A stretch of DNA of 25,708 bases from JBEIVB01 sp040374085 (GCA_040374085.1 JBEIVB010000029.1:1-25708); one strand, 5' to 3'; positions 8,421-16,332 are shown, numbered from the stretch's first letter. Made by a program: numbers and translations. Notes: generated from the sequence alone by a model not told the origin.

Positions 8421-9239
8421 TTACGATTCCGGTACAAAGGTGTTCATGACCTCATCGCTGATACCCGTAAACGAGTAGCCCCCATCGTGAAACAAGTTTT
8501 GCATGGTTACCATGCGGGTATAATCAGAGAAAAGTGTGATGCAGTAGTCGGCGCAACTATCAGCAGTGGCGTTGCCCAAAGGGGATATGGAGTCGGCAAA
8601 CTCAAAGAAGGAACCGAAGCCCTTAATGCCGCTGCCTGCTGTGGTCTTGGTAGGCGATTGGGAAACGGTGTTTACCCGCACCTTGCGCTTCTTGCCATAA
8701 TGGTAACCAAAACTGCGGGTGATGGATTCCAACAAGGCTTTTGCCTCGGCCATATCGGTGTAGAAGGGGAAGGTACGCTGGGCTGCAATGTAGCTCAAGG
8801 CAACCACTGAGCCCCACTCTGAAATGGCATCCAAACGCATGGCTACACTCAACATCTTATGCAAAGAAAGCGCCGAAACATCGAGGCTCTTCATATAGAA
8901 GTCGTAGTTCAATTCCGGATAAGGAATGTTTTTGCGGATGTTGGCCGACATGCCAATGGAGTGCAACACAAAATCAATTTTACCGCCCAACACTTCCTGA
9001 GAATGAGAAAAGAGATGCTCAAGTTCAGCTACGTTGGTGGCATCGGCAGGAATGATCTCTGCCTGGCACTTCTCGGCAAGGTTCTTAATCTCGCCCATGC
9101 GCATGGCAATGGGTGCATTGGTTAAGGTAAATTGCGCGCCTGCTGCATGGGCCTTTTCGGCCACTTTCCAAGCAATGCTGTTCTGATCGAGAGCACCCGA
9201 TATGATGCCGCGTTTTCCGGCTAAAATGGATGGTGTCAT
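8421..9239 (-). CDS. fabI: Enoyl-[acyl-carrier-protein] reductase [NADH] FabI
   Basis: FabI catalyses the last reduction of each fatty-acid elongation cycle, converting trans-2-enoyl-ACP to acyl-ACP. This is a 272-residue short-chain-dehydrogenase fold. The nucleotide-binding start is GKRGIISGALDQNSIAWKVA (8-27). The FabI catalytic arrangement is Tyr150, Tyr160 and Lys167, within SYIAAQRTFPFYTDMAEAK, with the same spacings as Tyr146, Tyr156 and Lys163 of the E. coli enzyme. HSIGMSAN (93-100) is the usual substrate-pocket segment. The ATG at 9239 fits the family N-terminus. The gene has its own likely promoter between it and ribBA and its own terminator, so it is probably a single-gene transcript. 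Confidence 0.94.
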   Translation of the reverse strand: MTPSILAGKRGIISGALDQNSIAWKVAEKAHAAGAQFTLTNAPIAMRMGEIKNLAEKCQAEIIPADATNVAELEHLFSHSQEVLGGKIDFVLHSIGMSANIRKNIPYPELNYDFYMKSLDVSALSLHKMLSVAMRLDAISEWGSVVALSYIAAQRTFPFYTDMAEAKALLESITRSFGYHYGKKRKVRVNTVSQSPTKTTAGSGIKGFGSFFEFADSISPLGNATADSCADYCITLFSDYTRMVTMQNLFHDGGYSFTGISDEVMNTFVPES

Positions 9240-9262
9240 AGCGTGGGATTGAAGTATGGGTT

Positions 9263-9293
9263 CAAAGGTCTAAAAAACTGAGATGCATGCAAA
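9263..9293 (-). promoter_or_regulatory. Probable promoter of fabI
   Basis: On the minus strand TTTG (9293-9290) is followed by exactly 19 bases and then GACCTTTG (9270-9263). These match the Bacteroidota housekeeping -33 element and seven of eight positions of the TAnnTTTG -7 element at the usual spacing. Transcription would start about 17 bases before the fabI ATG. It begins immediately after the ribBA stop codon. Confidence 0.5.
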
Positions 9294-10502
9294 TCACGAA
9301 TCCAGACGCAGATCGTGACCCATTTTGTCTTTTTTGGTTTGCAGGTAGCGTGCGTTGTAGGGGTTGGCGGGAATTTCGATGGCCACGTTTTCCACAATCT
9401 CCAGCCCATAGCCCAAAAGGCCGGCCCGTTTCCTGGGGTTGTTGCTCATCAACTTTATTTTATGAATTCCAAGATCACGCAAGATTTGCGCTCCCACGCC
9501 GTAGTCGCGCTCGTCCATTTTAAAACCGAGGTGGAGATTGGCTTCTACGGTGTCTAAGCCTTCTTCCTGCAACTTGTAGGCTTTTAGTTTGTTCAGCAAG
9601 CCAATGCCTCTGCCCTCCTGATTCATGTAGAGCACCACGCCTTTTCCGGCTTCCTCAATCATCTGCATGCTGCGCAAGAGCTGAGGGCCGCAATCGCACC
9701 GGCACGATCCAAAGATGTCGCCGGTGAGGCAGCTGGAATGCACACGCACCAAAACAGGTTCGTTGGGCTCCCAGGTGCCTTTGATGAGGGCAAGATGATC
9801 CTGGTCGGTGTTCACTTGCTTATAGGCTTGTAAGAAAAAATCGCCGTGCTGGGTAGGCATATCCACCCTCACCTCGCGCCTGATGAGGCTTTCATGGGCA
9901 ATGCGGTAGGCAATGAGGTCTTTGATGGAGACCAGCTTTAGATTGAATTTGGCGGCAATGATGCGCAAGTCTTCCAGGCGCGCCATGGTGCCGTCTTCGT
10001 TCATGATCTCCACGATAACGCCCGCAGGTTCAAAACCGGCAAGACGCGCCAAATCAATGGCTGCTTCGGTGTGGCCGGCACGTTTCAGCACGCCTTCGCG
10101 CTGTGCTTTTAAGGGGAAGATGTGGCCGGGCTTGCCCAGCTCCTCGGCGCGGGTAGTGGGGTCTATGAGGGCCAATATGGTTTTGGCCCTGTCGGAAGCC
10201 GAAATGCCGGTGGTGCAGCCGTGGCCAATGAGGTCAACGGAAACGGTGAATGGGGTTTCGTATGCAGCGCTGTTGTTGGTGACCATCAGAGGCAAGCCCA
10301 GCTCTGCGCACCGGTCTTCTATGAGCGGAGCGCATATAAGCCCACGGCCATGGGTGGCCATGAAGTTGATGATCTCGGGCGTTGCGCTGCGGGCTGCGCA
10401 CACGAAGTCGCCCTCGTTCTCGCGGTCTTCATCGTCCACCACAATCACAATACGTCCTGCGCGGATGTCTTCAATGGCCGATTCAATGCTGTCTAAGGGC
10501 AT
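9294..10502 (-). CDS. ribBA: Bifunctional 3,4-dihydroxy-2-butanone-4-phosphate synthase / GTP cyclohydrolase II
   Basis: This protein supplies both precursors of riboflavin. The N-terminal RibB half (about 1-200) turns ribulose-5-phosphate into dihydroxybutanone phosphate and shows the acidic loop DDEDRENEGDF, THGRGLICAPL and RAGHTEAAIDLARLAG. The C-terminal RibA half (about 205-402) opens the GTP ring and has zinc ligands Cys258, Cys269 and Cys271 in HSSCLTGDIFGSCRCDCGPQ, followed by NQEGRGIGL. The spacing of 11 then 2 matches E. coli RibA. The open frame begins at a TTG at 10523, but ATG 10502 (402 residues) matches the family better and lies just after a possible -7 box. No FMN riboswitch is visible in the 90 bases before it. 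Confidence 0.95.
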   Translation of the reverse strand: MPLDSIESAIEDIRAGRIVIVVDDEDRENEGDFVCAARSATPEIINFMATHGRGLICAPLIEDRCAELGLPLMVTNNSAAYETPFTVSVDLIGHGCTTGISASDRAKTILALIDPTTRAEELGKPGHIFPLKAQREGVLKRAGHTEAAIDLARLAGFEPAGVIVEIMNEDGTMARLEDLRIIAAKFNLKLVSIKDLIAYRIAHESLIRREVRVDMPTQHGDFFLQAYKQVNTDQDHLALIKGTWEPNEPVLVRVHSSCLTGDIFGSCRCDCGPQLLRSMQMIEEAGKGVVLYMNQEGRGIGLLNKLKAYKLQEEGLDTVEANLHLGFKMDERDYGVGAQILRDLGIHKIKLMSNNPRKRAGLLGYGLEIVENVAIEIPANPYNARYLQTKKDKMGHDLRLDS

Positions 10503-10520
10503 GGGTATAAATTCAACGTG

Positions 10521-10528
10521 CAAAGGTA
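10521..10528 (-). promoter_or_regulatory. Possible -7 box of ribBA
   Basis: On the minus strand TACCTTTG matches TAnnTTTG exactly and would start transcription about a dozen bases before the ATG at 10502. No TTTG is present at the expected -33 position, so support is limited. Confidence 0.35.
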
Positions 10529-10592
10529 AGGATTGAGGAGAGGCACTTTCCGGGTGACCCTGAGAATGAAAAAAGGCGTGTGCAAAAGCCGG

Positions 10593-11906
10593 TCATACCA
10601 AGCGCCCAAACAAATCGTAAGCCTCGGCCCCGGTAATCTCCACGCGGGCAAAGTCGCCCACACGCACGTAGGCATCGCCGGTGGCCGCAACCAATACTTC
10701 GTTGTCTACTTCCGGACTGTCGTATTGCGTTCTTCCTATAAAATAATCGCCTTCTTTCCGATCGAAGAGTACATCGTATGTTTTGCCTATGCGCGCCCGG
10801 TTCAACTCAGCCGATATTTCTTGCTGTATGGCCATAACGGTTTCGGCACGCTCCTGTTTCACCTCTTGCGGAACGTTGTCTTCGAGCTGAAAGGCGTGGG
10901 TGTTTTCTTCGTGGGAGTAGGTGAAGATGCCCAAACGATCGAAGCGGGTTTCGCGCACAAAGCTGCACAGCTCCTCAAAGTCGCGCTCGGTTTCGCCGGG
11001 ATAGCCGGCTATGAGGGTGGTGCGCAAGGCAATGTCGGGCACGGCGCTGCGCATTTGCTCCACCAGGCGTAGGGTACGCTCGCGGGTGGTTCCGCGCCGC
11101 ATGCTTTTGAGCATGGAGTCGCTGATGTGCTGCAAGGGCATATCCAGGTAGTTGCAGATGTTGCTGCGCTCGTTCATCACATCCAACACATCCATGGGAA
11201 AGCCTGCAGGAAAGGCATAATGAAGGCGAATCCAGCCTATGCCTTCCACATCGCTCAATTGCCTGAGGAGCTCGGCCAGGTTGCGTTTTTTGTAGAGGTC
11301 GAGGCCGTAGTAGGTGAGGTCTTGGGCTATAAGGACCAGCTCGCGCGTGCCTTTGGCGGCTAAACGACGGGCCTCATCCACCAGCTGCTCTATGGGCTTG
11401 CTCACATGCCCGCCCCGCATGAGCGGTATGGCGCAAAAGGAACAAGGCCGATCGCATCCCTCCGATATTTTTAAATACGAGAAGTGATGGGGCGTGGTAA
11501 GCAAACGCTCTCCTACAAGTTCTTGCTTATAATCGGCTTTTAGGGTCTTCAACAATCTAGGCAAATCGCGGGTGCCGAAGAAGCCGTCTACGTTGGGTAT
11601 TTCCCGCTCCAAATCGGGTTTGTAGCGCTCGCTTAGGCATCCGGTAACGAATACTTTTTCCACCAAACCGGCATCTTTTGCATCGGCATAACGCAAGATG
11701 GTGTCTATGCTTTCTTGTTTGGCGTTGTCTATGAAGCCGCAGGTGTTGATGATGACAATGCCCGCATCGTCTACCTGCGATTCGTGCTCCACGTCGAATT
11801 TGTTGGCGCGGAGCTGACCCATCAAAACCTCGCTGTCCACAATGTTTTTGGAACAACCCAGGGTTATTACGTTTACTTTATTTTTCTTGAGGGTCTTGGT
11901 TTTCAT
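10593..11906 (-). CDS. rimO: Ribosomal protein uS12 methylthiotransferase RimO
   Basis: RimO is a radical-SAM enzyme that adds a methylthio group to an aspartate of ribosomal protein S12. The N-terminal UPF0004 domain holds the three cysteines for the auxiliary iron-sulfur cluster: Cys18 (LGCSKN), Cys56 (NTCGF) and Cys90 (TGCLSERY). The radical-SAM motif Cys151-x3-Cys155-x2-Cys158 follows in GCDRPCSFCAIP. The C-terminal TRAM domain is about 370-437. The opening VNVITLGCSKNIVDSEVLMG is distinctive for RimO as opposed to MiaB. It starts 10 bases after the ftsY stop in the ribosomal-protein operon, fitting a role in ribosome maturation. Confidence 0.95.
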   Translation of the reverse strand: MKTKTLKKNKVNVITLGCSKNIVDSEVLMGQLRANKFDVEHESQVDDAGIVIINTCGFIDNAKQESIDTILRYADAKDAGLVEKVFVTGCLSERYKPDLEREIPNVDGFFGTRDLPRLLKTLKADYKQELVGERLLTTPHHFSYLKISEGCDRPCSFCAIPLMRGGHVSKPIEQLVDEARRLAAKGTRELVLIAQDLTYYGLDLYKKRNLAELLRQLSDVEGIGWIRLHYAFPAGFPMDVLDVMNERSNICNYLDMPLQHISDSMLKSMRRGTTRERTLRLVEQMRSAVPDIALRTTLIAGYPGETERDFEELCSFVRETRFDRLGIFTYSHEENTHAFQLEDNVPQEVKQERAETVMAIQQEISAELNRARIGKTYDVLFDRKEGDYFIGRTQYDSPEVDNEVLVAATGDAYVRVGDFARVEITGAEAYDLFGRLV

Positions 11907-11916
11907 GAATGGGACA

Positions 11917-12873
11917 TCAGGCGTTGAAGAGGCTGTCTACGAATTCGTGCTTATGGAATACCTGAAGATCGTCTATTTGTTCACCAACCCCAATGTATTT
12001 TACCGGAATGCGAAACTCATCGGAGATGCCAATCACCACTCCACCTTTGGCAGTTCCATCGAGCTTGGTGAGCGCAAGGGCGGTAACCTCGGTGGCGGCG
12101 GTAAACTGCCGGCATTGCTCTATGGCGTTTTGACCGGTAGAGGCGTCGAGCACGAGCAGCACTTCGTGAGGGGCATTGGGCAGCACTTTCTGCATCACCC
12201 GGCGGATTTTCGAAAGCTCGTTCATCAGGTTAACCTTGTTGTGCAGGCGACCCGCCGTATCCACAATAACCACATCGGCCTGCTGAGCCACAGCAGATTT
12301 AACGGTATCAAAAGCCACGGCCGCAGGGTCGGCGTTCATGCCCTGCTGTACCAAGGGTACCCCGGCACGCTCGCTCCAAACGGCCAGCTGATCTACAGCT
12401 GCCGCCCGAAAGGTGTCTGCCGCTCCCAACACCACTTTTTTTCCGCGTTGCTTAAACTGATGGGCCAATTTTCCGATGGTGGTGGTCTTGCCCACGCCGT
12501 TAACCCCAACCACCATGATTACATACGGTTCCTGGTGGTTGGGCGGCAGCTCAAAATCGCTGGCGCTGCCCGATCCGTGCTCAGAAAGCAAGGCCGCAAC
12601 CTCCTCTTTTAAAACCCCATTCAGCTCGGCTGTTCCTAGGTATTTATCGCGGGCAATGCGGGCTTCAATGCGTTCGATGATTTTTAAGGTGGTGGAAACG
12701 CCCACATCTGAGGTTACCAATACCTCTTCCAGGTTGTCGAGCACCTCGGCATCTACCGTAGATTTACCAACAATGGCTTTGGCTATTTTGGAAAAGAAGC
12801 TGGTCTTGGTTTTTTCAAGACCCTGATCCAAACGCTCTTTCTTCTCTCTGGAAAAAAAACTAAACAGTCCCAT
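11917..12873 (-). CDS. ftsY: Signal recognition particle receptor FtsY
   Basis: FtsY is the SRP-receptor GTPase that delivers nascent membrane and secreted proteins to the translocon. The 318-residue protein begins with a short amphipathic helix (MGLFSFFSREKKERLDQGLE) that could contact the membrane, then an NG domain. Motifs are G1 GVNGVGKTTT, ADTFRAAAVDQL, DTAGRLHN and TKLDGTAKGG. The open frame runs back to 13020, but the extra 49 residues are unrelated to the family and overlap the preceding small gene, so ATG 12873 is chosen. It lacks the long acidic A domain of the E. coli protein, as is common outside Enterobacteria. rimO follows after 10 bases. Confidence 0.95.
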   Translation of the reverse strand: MGLFSFFSREKKERLDQGLEKTKTSFFSKIAKAIVGKSTVDAEVLDNLEEVLVTSDVGVSTTLKIIERIEARIARDKYLGTAELNGVLKEEVAALLSEHGSGSASDFELPPNHQEPYVIMVVGVNGVGKTTTIGKLAHQFKQRGKKVVLGAADTFRAAAVDQLAVWSERAGVPLVQQGMNADPAAVAFDTVKSAVAQQADVVIVDTAGRLHNKVNLMNELSKIRRVMQKVLPNAPHEVLLVLDASTGQNAIEQCRQFTAATEVTALALTKLDGTAKGGVVIGISDEFRIPVKYIGVGEQIDDLQVFHKHEFVDSLFNA

Positions 12874-12896
12874 ATAAAAATGAATAGCCCATAAAC

Positions 12897-12932
12897 ACAA
12901 AAAGCCCCAATCCGGAGGGAAAGGGAGCTTTT
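12897..12932 (-). terminator. Terminator-like hairpin between the DUF4295 gene and ftsY
   Basis: On the minus strand AAAAGCTCCC (12932-12923) can pair with GGGGCTTTTT (12908-12899), with one bulged base and a 14-base loop, and the 3' arm ends in a T-rich run. It lies 20 bases after the stop of the small gene. It may end or attenuate the ribosomal-protein transcript before ftsY. Confidence 0.5.
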
Positions 12933-12952
12933 CGCACCTATGAAAACAAAAA

Positions 12953-13108
12953 TTATTTCGAGGAAAGGAAGTCCTTAATGTGATCGTTGTGTACGATCTC
13001 TTCCTTAAAGGCGTAAGCACCGGTCTTGGGCGACTTAACCAACTTGATCACTTTCGTGAAGTTGTTGCCTTTTCCAGACTTCAGGGTTGCAACCGTTTTC
13101 TTTGCCAT
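12953..13108 (-). CDS. DUF4295 family small basic protein, probable ribosomal protein
   Basis: This gene encodes only 51 residues, beginning MAKKTVATLKSGKG and ending in DHIKDFLSSK. The protein is lysine-rich (about one residue in five), without cysteines or a signal peptide, as expected for a small ribosomal component. It matches the Bacteroidota-restricted DUF4295 family, which lies in the conserved order rpmB-rpmG-DUF4295-ftsY. I believe this family is the one named bL38 in a Flavobacterium ribosome structure, but that is from memory and should be checked. It starts 23 bases after the rpmG stop, and the spacing implies one transcript with rpmB and rpmG. A terminator-like hairpin follows. 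Confidence 0.85.
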   Translation of the reverse strand: MAKKTVATLKSGKGNNFTKVIKLVKSPKTGAYAFKEEIVHNDHIKDFLSSK

Positions 13109-13131
13109 GGTCTAATGTGCTGTTGGGTTGA

Positions 13132-13314
13132 TTACTTAATTTCTTTGTGAACCGTCATGCGCTTCAATACTGAGTTGAATTTCTTCAGCTCGATGCGATC
13201 GGGTGTGTTCCGCTTGTTCTTAGTGGTGATGTAGCGGGAAGTTCCGGGTTGACCAGAGGTTTTGTGCTCGGTGCACTCCAGAATAACTTGTATGCGGTTG
13301 CCTTTCTTTGCCAT
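13132..13314 (-). CDS. rpmG: 50S ribosomal protein bL33
   Basis: This 60-residue basic protein of the large ribosomal subunit starts MAKKGNRIQVILECTEHK and has the family segment RYITTKNKRNTPDRIELKK. It contains a single cysteine (Cys14) and none of the paired CxxC motifs, so it is the zinc-independent form. It begins 20 bases after rpmB and is followed by the DUF4295 gene, the usual Bacteroidota order. The ATG at 13314 is unambiguous. Confidence 0.96.
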   Translation of the reverse strand: MAKKGNRIQVILECTEHKTSGQPGTSRYITTKNKRNTPDRIELKKFNSVLKRMTVHKEIK

Positions 13315-13334
13315 GATTCAAATGGAAAATAGGA

Positions 13335-13571
13335 TTAACGAATGTGGCCTTTTTCAACGGCCTCTTTCAACACGGCGGTGATGCCTTTCTTGTTGATGTT
13401 CTTAATGGCTGAGGTGGATACCTTCAACGTGATCCACATATCGTCTTCCGGGATGTAGAATTTCTTTACCTGGAGGTTGGGGTTGAACCGACGCTTGGTC
13501 TTCTTGTTGGAGAAGGAAACGTTGTTGCCCACGATGGCCTTTTTCCCGGTGAGGTCGCAAACTCGTGACAT
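13335..13571 (-). CDS. rpmB: 50S ribosomal protein bL28
   Basis: This 78-residue large-subunit protein shows the bL28 hallmarks MSRVCDLTGKKAIVGNNVSF and KKTKRRFNPNLQVKKF. It has one N-terminal cysteine and no zinc-binding set. It is the first gene of the operon rpmB-rpmG-DUF4295-ftsY-rimO, and the promoter should lie in the 69 bases between it and rsmD. There, on the minus strand, TTG is followed about 21 bases later by GTTATTTGCAC, a weak -33/-7 pair. Confidence 0.96.
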   Translation of the reverse strand: MSRVCDLTGKKAIVGNNVSFSNKKTKRRFNPNLQVKKFYIPEDDMWITLKVSTSAIKNINKKGITAVLKEAVEKGHIR

Positions 13572-13640
13572 GGCTTATAATTTTTGGGAGTGCAAATAAC
13601 GAGAGTTTCCTCCAAACGGCCAAGAGGATTTGCGATTTTT

Positions 13641-14186
13641 TTACTCGTTCTCTCCAATCTGGAAGAAGCTGAAGTTCACGTGGCCGTATTTTCGGTGTTG
13701 CAAGAAGGCCGAATGCGTGCTGAAATCGTGTTCTGCGGGGTGTTCCAGCACCAGCAAACCATCTTCTGCCAGCAGACCGGATTGGAGGATGAGGTCGGGC
13801 AAACGGTGGAGTTCGGCGTGGGCATAGGGTGGGTCGGCCAGTATGAGGTCGAAGCTCATACCCAACCGGGGCAAGGCAGCAAAAACATCGGCCTGGCGCA
13901 CCTCTAAATTGAGCAGTTCAAGCTGCTTGGCGAGGGTTTTCACGAAGGTCACGCAGCGTCTGTTTTGGTCGAGTGCCAGTACCGATGCCGCGCCCCGGCT
14001 GCAGCACTCCACGCTGAGGCTGCCGGTGCCACAAAAGAGATCGAGCACGCGCGTTTGGCCCCAATCGAGGCGGTTGTGCAGTACGTTGAACAGGGCTTCT
14101 TTGGCGAAGTCGGTGGTGGGCCTCACAGGCAATCCTGCCGGCACATGCAACCTTCGGCCCTTGAGGGTGCCGCCAACTATGCGCAT
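13641..14186 (-). CDS. rsmD: 16S rRNA (guanine(966)-N(2))-methyltransferase RsmD
   Basis: RsmD methylates G966 of 16S rRNA in the 30S subunit. The 181-residue protein opens with MRIVGGTLKGRRL and VRPTTDFAKEALFNVL, both typical of the family. The SAM-binding motif LDLFCGTGSLSVE (48-60) and the N-methyltransferase motif DPPY (118-121) follow. Its start codon lies inside the end of the DUF3822 gene, with a 10-base overlap in a different frame, so the two are probably translationally coupled. It is followed on the same strand by rpmB after 69 bases. Confidence 0.94.
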   Translation of the reverse strand: MRIVGGTLKGRRLHVPAGLPVRPTTDFAKEALFNVLHNRLDWGQTRVLDLFCGTGSLSVECCSRGAASVLALDQNRRCVTFVKTLAKQLELLNLEVRQADVFAALPRLGMSFDLILADPPYAHAELHRLPDLILQSGLLAEDGLLVLEHPAEHDFSTHSAFLQHRKYGHVNFSFFQIGENE

Positions 14187-15040
14187 AACCAGGTGTAGGC
14201 CAAGGCCAGATGGCGATGGGGCGGCAGGTCGGCCAGGGCTTCGGCATAAGCAATGCCGGGCGGGCGCAAGGCGGGTGAGAGGTTGGGTAAGAAAGTCTGA
14301 AGGATAACGATGGCCGGATGGTCACGATCGAGCTGGCCGCCAAACAGGGTTTGAATCTCCAGCCCTTGCCAACCCAGTGTCTCACTCACCAGCAGAACGG
14401 GATATGCGAGGTCTTCGGTGGTGTCGCAGAGGTATTGGTTGGCCAGCTTCAACTGCCCATCCTGCCATGCCGAAACCTGCAGGAGGTTGCCCAGCAGGTG
14501 CAGGTTAAGCCAGCGCCCCCCAGCCTGACGGGCAAGCGGATAGCTCCAAGAGAGAAAGGGCTGATAGCCATGCACAAAGGTGGATTTCAAAAAGTGACGT
14601 TTCCAGAAGATCTTCTCTTCGGGGTTGATGCCAAAGACTACCTCTGCCTCGGGAAAGGTAAGCCTGTGGTGATCGGGCACCCAGCCGGTGGGCAAAGACG
14701 CCACCAATTGGTGGTGGAGGCGCAGGTCTTCTGCGTCGAAAAAAACAGAAGGCACTAAGGCCGCCTCGGGCCCAAACCAGGAGACCGTGGTTTTGGAAAA
14801 GTTGGTGTAGATGAAGTCGTTCTTTTTCAGAATGGACTCTAGGGCCGGGGCAGCGCCATCTCCGTGCGGAAGAACGTGCTCGCTGAGGTACACCAGCTCG
14901 CGGTTGCGCTCATCTACCACACCCAGCTGCAGCATACCCTCTTGACGCACCACCACAAGGTGCAGGTGCTGGCGGTCGGAAAGGGTGAAGGTAGGGGCGG
15001 CCCAGAGTGCAAAAGATGGCATGGGGCCAAAAGTAATCAA
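14177..15040 (-). CDS. DUF3822 family protein, function unknown
   Basis: This 287-residue protein has no signal peptide or membrane segment. It fits the Bacteroidota DUF3822 family by position (directly before and overlapping rsmD) and by general form. Two alternating halves each have strand-rich starts, LHLVVVRQEGMLQLGVVDE and RWLNLHLLGNLLQVSAWQDG. These resemble the duplicated actin/ribonuclease-H-like ATPase fold, but I see no clear phosphate-binding motif. The assignment rests mainly on context and overall look. The start may be the ATG at 15040 or the in-frame ATG at 15022. It is divergent from the permease gene with 53 bases between. Confidence 0.65.
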   Translation of the reverse strand: MITFGPMPSFALWAAPTFTLSDRQHLHLVVVRQEGMLQLGVVDERNRELVYLSEHVLPHGDGAAPALESILKKNDFIYTNFSKTTVSWFGPEAALVPSVFFDAEDLRLHHQLVASLPTGWVPDHHRLTFPEAEVVFGINPEEKIFWKRHFLKSTFVHGYQPFLSWSYPLARQAGGRWLNLHLLGNLLQVSAWQDGQLKLANQYLCDTTEDLAYPVLLVSETLGWQGLEIQTLFGGQLDRDHPAIVILQTFLPNLSPALRPPGIAYAEALADLPPHRHLALAYTWLCA

Positions 15041-15093
15041 TCGAGCCGTGGTAGAAGCAAGGCCATCCTCGCTGCTTTTGGTAGCTTTGAGGC

Positions 15094-16332
15094 ATGAAAT
15101 CTCTGGTGCTCGAAAACATCCGCATTGCTCTTAGAGCCATACGCAGCAACCTACTTCGCACCATTCTCACCGTGCTCATCATTGCGGTGGGCATCTCCAC
15201 CCTGGTGGGCATCTTGACCGCCATAGACGCCATTCGGCAGAGCCTAAACAGCAACTTCACCAGCATGGGGGCCAACACCTTCACCATCCGAAACCGCGAG
15301 ATGCGCGTGCATTTCGGAAGACGTGGAAAAAAAGCCAAGCGATTCAGAACCATCAGCTTCAATGAAGCGAAGACCTTCTCCAAGAATTTCCCCTACCCTG
15401 CCCGGGTTTCGGTGAGCATTTTGGGCGACGAAACGGCCGTACTGAAATACGGAGGTGCCAAAACCAACCCCAACATACCCGTGTTTGGCGGCGATGAGCA
15501 GTACCTGGCCTGCGGTGGTTATGAGATCGAACGGGGTAGAAACTTCTCGCCTTCTGAAATAAACAGCGGAGCACCGGTAGTCATTCTGGGCAACGAGAAC
15601 GCCTACAACTTGTTCCGCAACCTTAACCCCATTGGCCGCATCATCAACCTCAGCAATCACAAATGCAAGGTTATAGGCGTACTCAAAACCAAAGGCAGCA
15701 GCATGACTATGGGCGGCGACAAAATTGCCATTCTGCCCCTCCAAACCGTGCGCACCTGGTATGGCGACGAAGACAACAGTTACGTCATCAGCGTAATGTG
15801 CAACAATCCCAGAGAGTTGGAGACCGCCATTGGCGAGGCTGCCGGCTATTTCCGTCAGGTGCGCAAAGTCCGCATCTCGGAAGAAAACAACTTTGAGATT
15901 ATGAAAAGCGATTCGCTTGCTGCCTTGCTCATGGATAAAATAAGTTTGGTTACCCTTGCCGCCACCATCATCGGTTTCATTACCCTTCTGGGCGCCGCCA
16001 TTGGCCTTATGAACATCATGCTGGTGAGCGTTACCGAACGCACCCGCGAGATCGGCATCCGCAAATCACTGGGAGCCAGCGCCAACCTCATCCGCAATCA
16101 GTTTCTGGTTGAAGCGGTGGTCATTTGCCAAATGGGTGGATTGCTCGGCATCTTGCTCGGCATTGGCATAGGCAACCTGGTGGCGTTGGCCTTCGACATT
16201 GGCTTTATTGTACCCTGGCTCTGGATGGGCACCGGCGTGGCCCTGTGCGTGCTGGTAGGACTGGCAGCCGGAATTTTTCCGGCCATTAAAGCCGCCAGCC
16301 TCGACCCCATCGAGGCCCTGCGCTACGAGTAG
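15094..16332 (+). CDS. MacB/FtsX-type ABC transporter permease
   Basis: This 412-residue permease has the standard four-helix plan. One helix at about 20-44 is followed by a large periplasmic MacB core domain (about 45-275), and then three helices at about 283-312, 338-365 and 372-402. The coupling segment VSVTERTREIGIRKSLGA after helix 2 and the C-terminal PAIKAASLDPIEALRYE are family hallmarks. Such permeases move lipoproteins, peptides or drugs, or transmit signals across the envelope, together with a MacB/LolD-like ATPase. No ATPase or membrane-fusion protein gene is adjacent, so the partner must be encoded elsewhere and the substrate is unknown. mscL follows on the same strand after 82 bases. 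Confidence 0.9.
   Translation: MKSLVLENIRIALRAIRSNLLRTILTVLIIAVGISTLVGILTAIDAIRQSLNSNFTSMGANTFTIRNREMRVHFGRRGKKAKRFRTISFNEAKTFSKNFPYPARVSVSILGDETAVLKYGGAKTNPNIPVFGGDEQYLACGGYEIERGRNFSPSEINSGAPVVILGNENAYNLFRNLNPIGRIINLSNHKCKVIGVLKTKGSSMTMGGDKIAILPLQTVRTWYGDEDNSYVISVMCNNPRELETAIGEAAGYFRQVRKVRISEENNFEIMKSDSLAALLMDKISLVTLAATIIGFITLLGAAIGLMNIMLVSVTERTREIGIRKSLGASANLIRNQFLVEAVVICQMGGLLGILLGIGIGNLVALAFDIGFIVPWLWMGTGVALCVLVGLAAGIFPAIKAASLDPIEALRYE

Noticed and set aside
10503..10592. Possible FMN riboswitch before ribBA
   Set aside because: The 90-base gap is too short for the conserved RFN element and lacks its motifs.
11842..12612. A 256-codon plus-strand open frame opposite ftsY
   Set aside because: It is antisense to the conserved GTPase motifs of ftsY and shows no protein family features.
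15082..15089. TAGCTTTG, an exact -7 consensus match before the permease gene
   Set aside because: It would start transcription after the ATG at 15094, so it cannot serve that start; probably chance.
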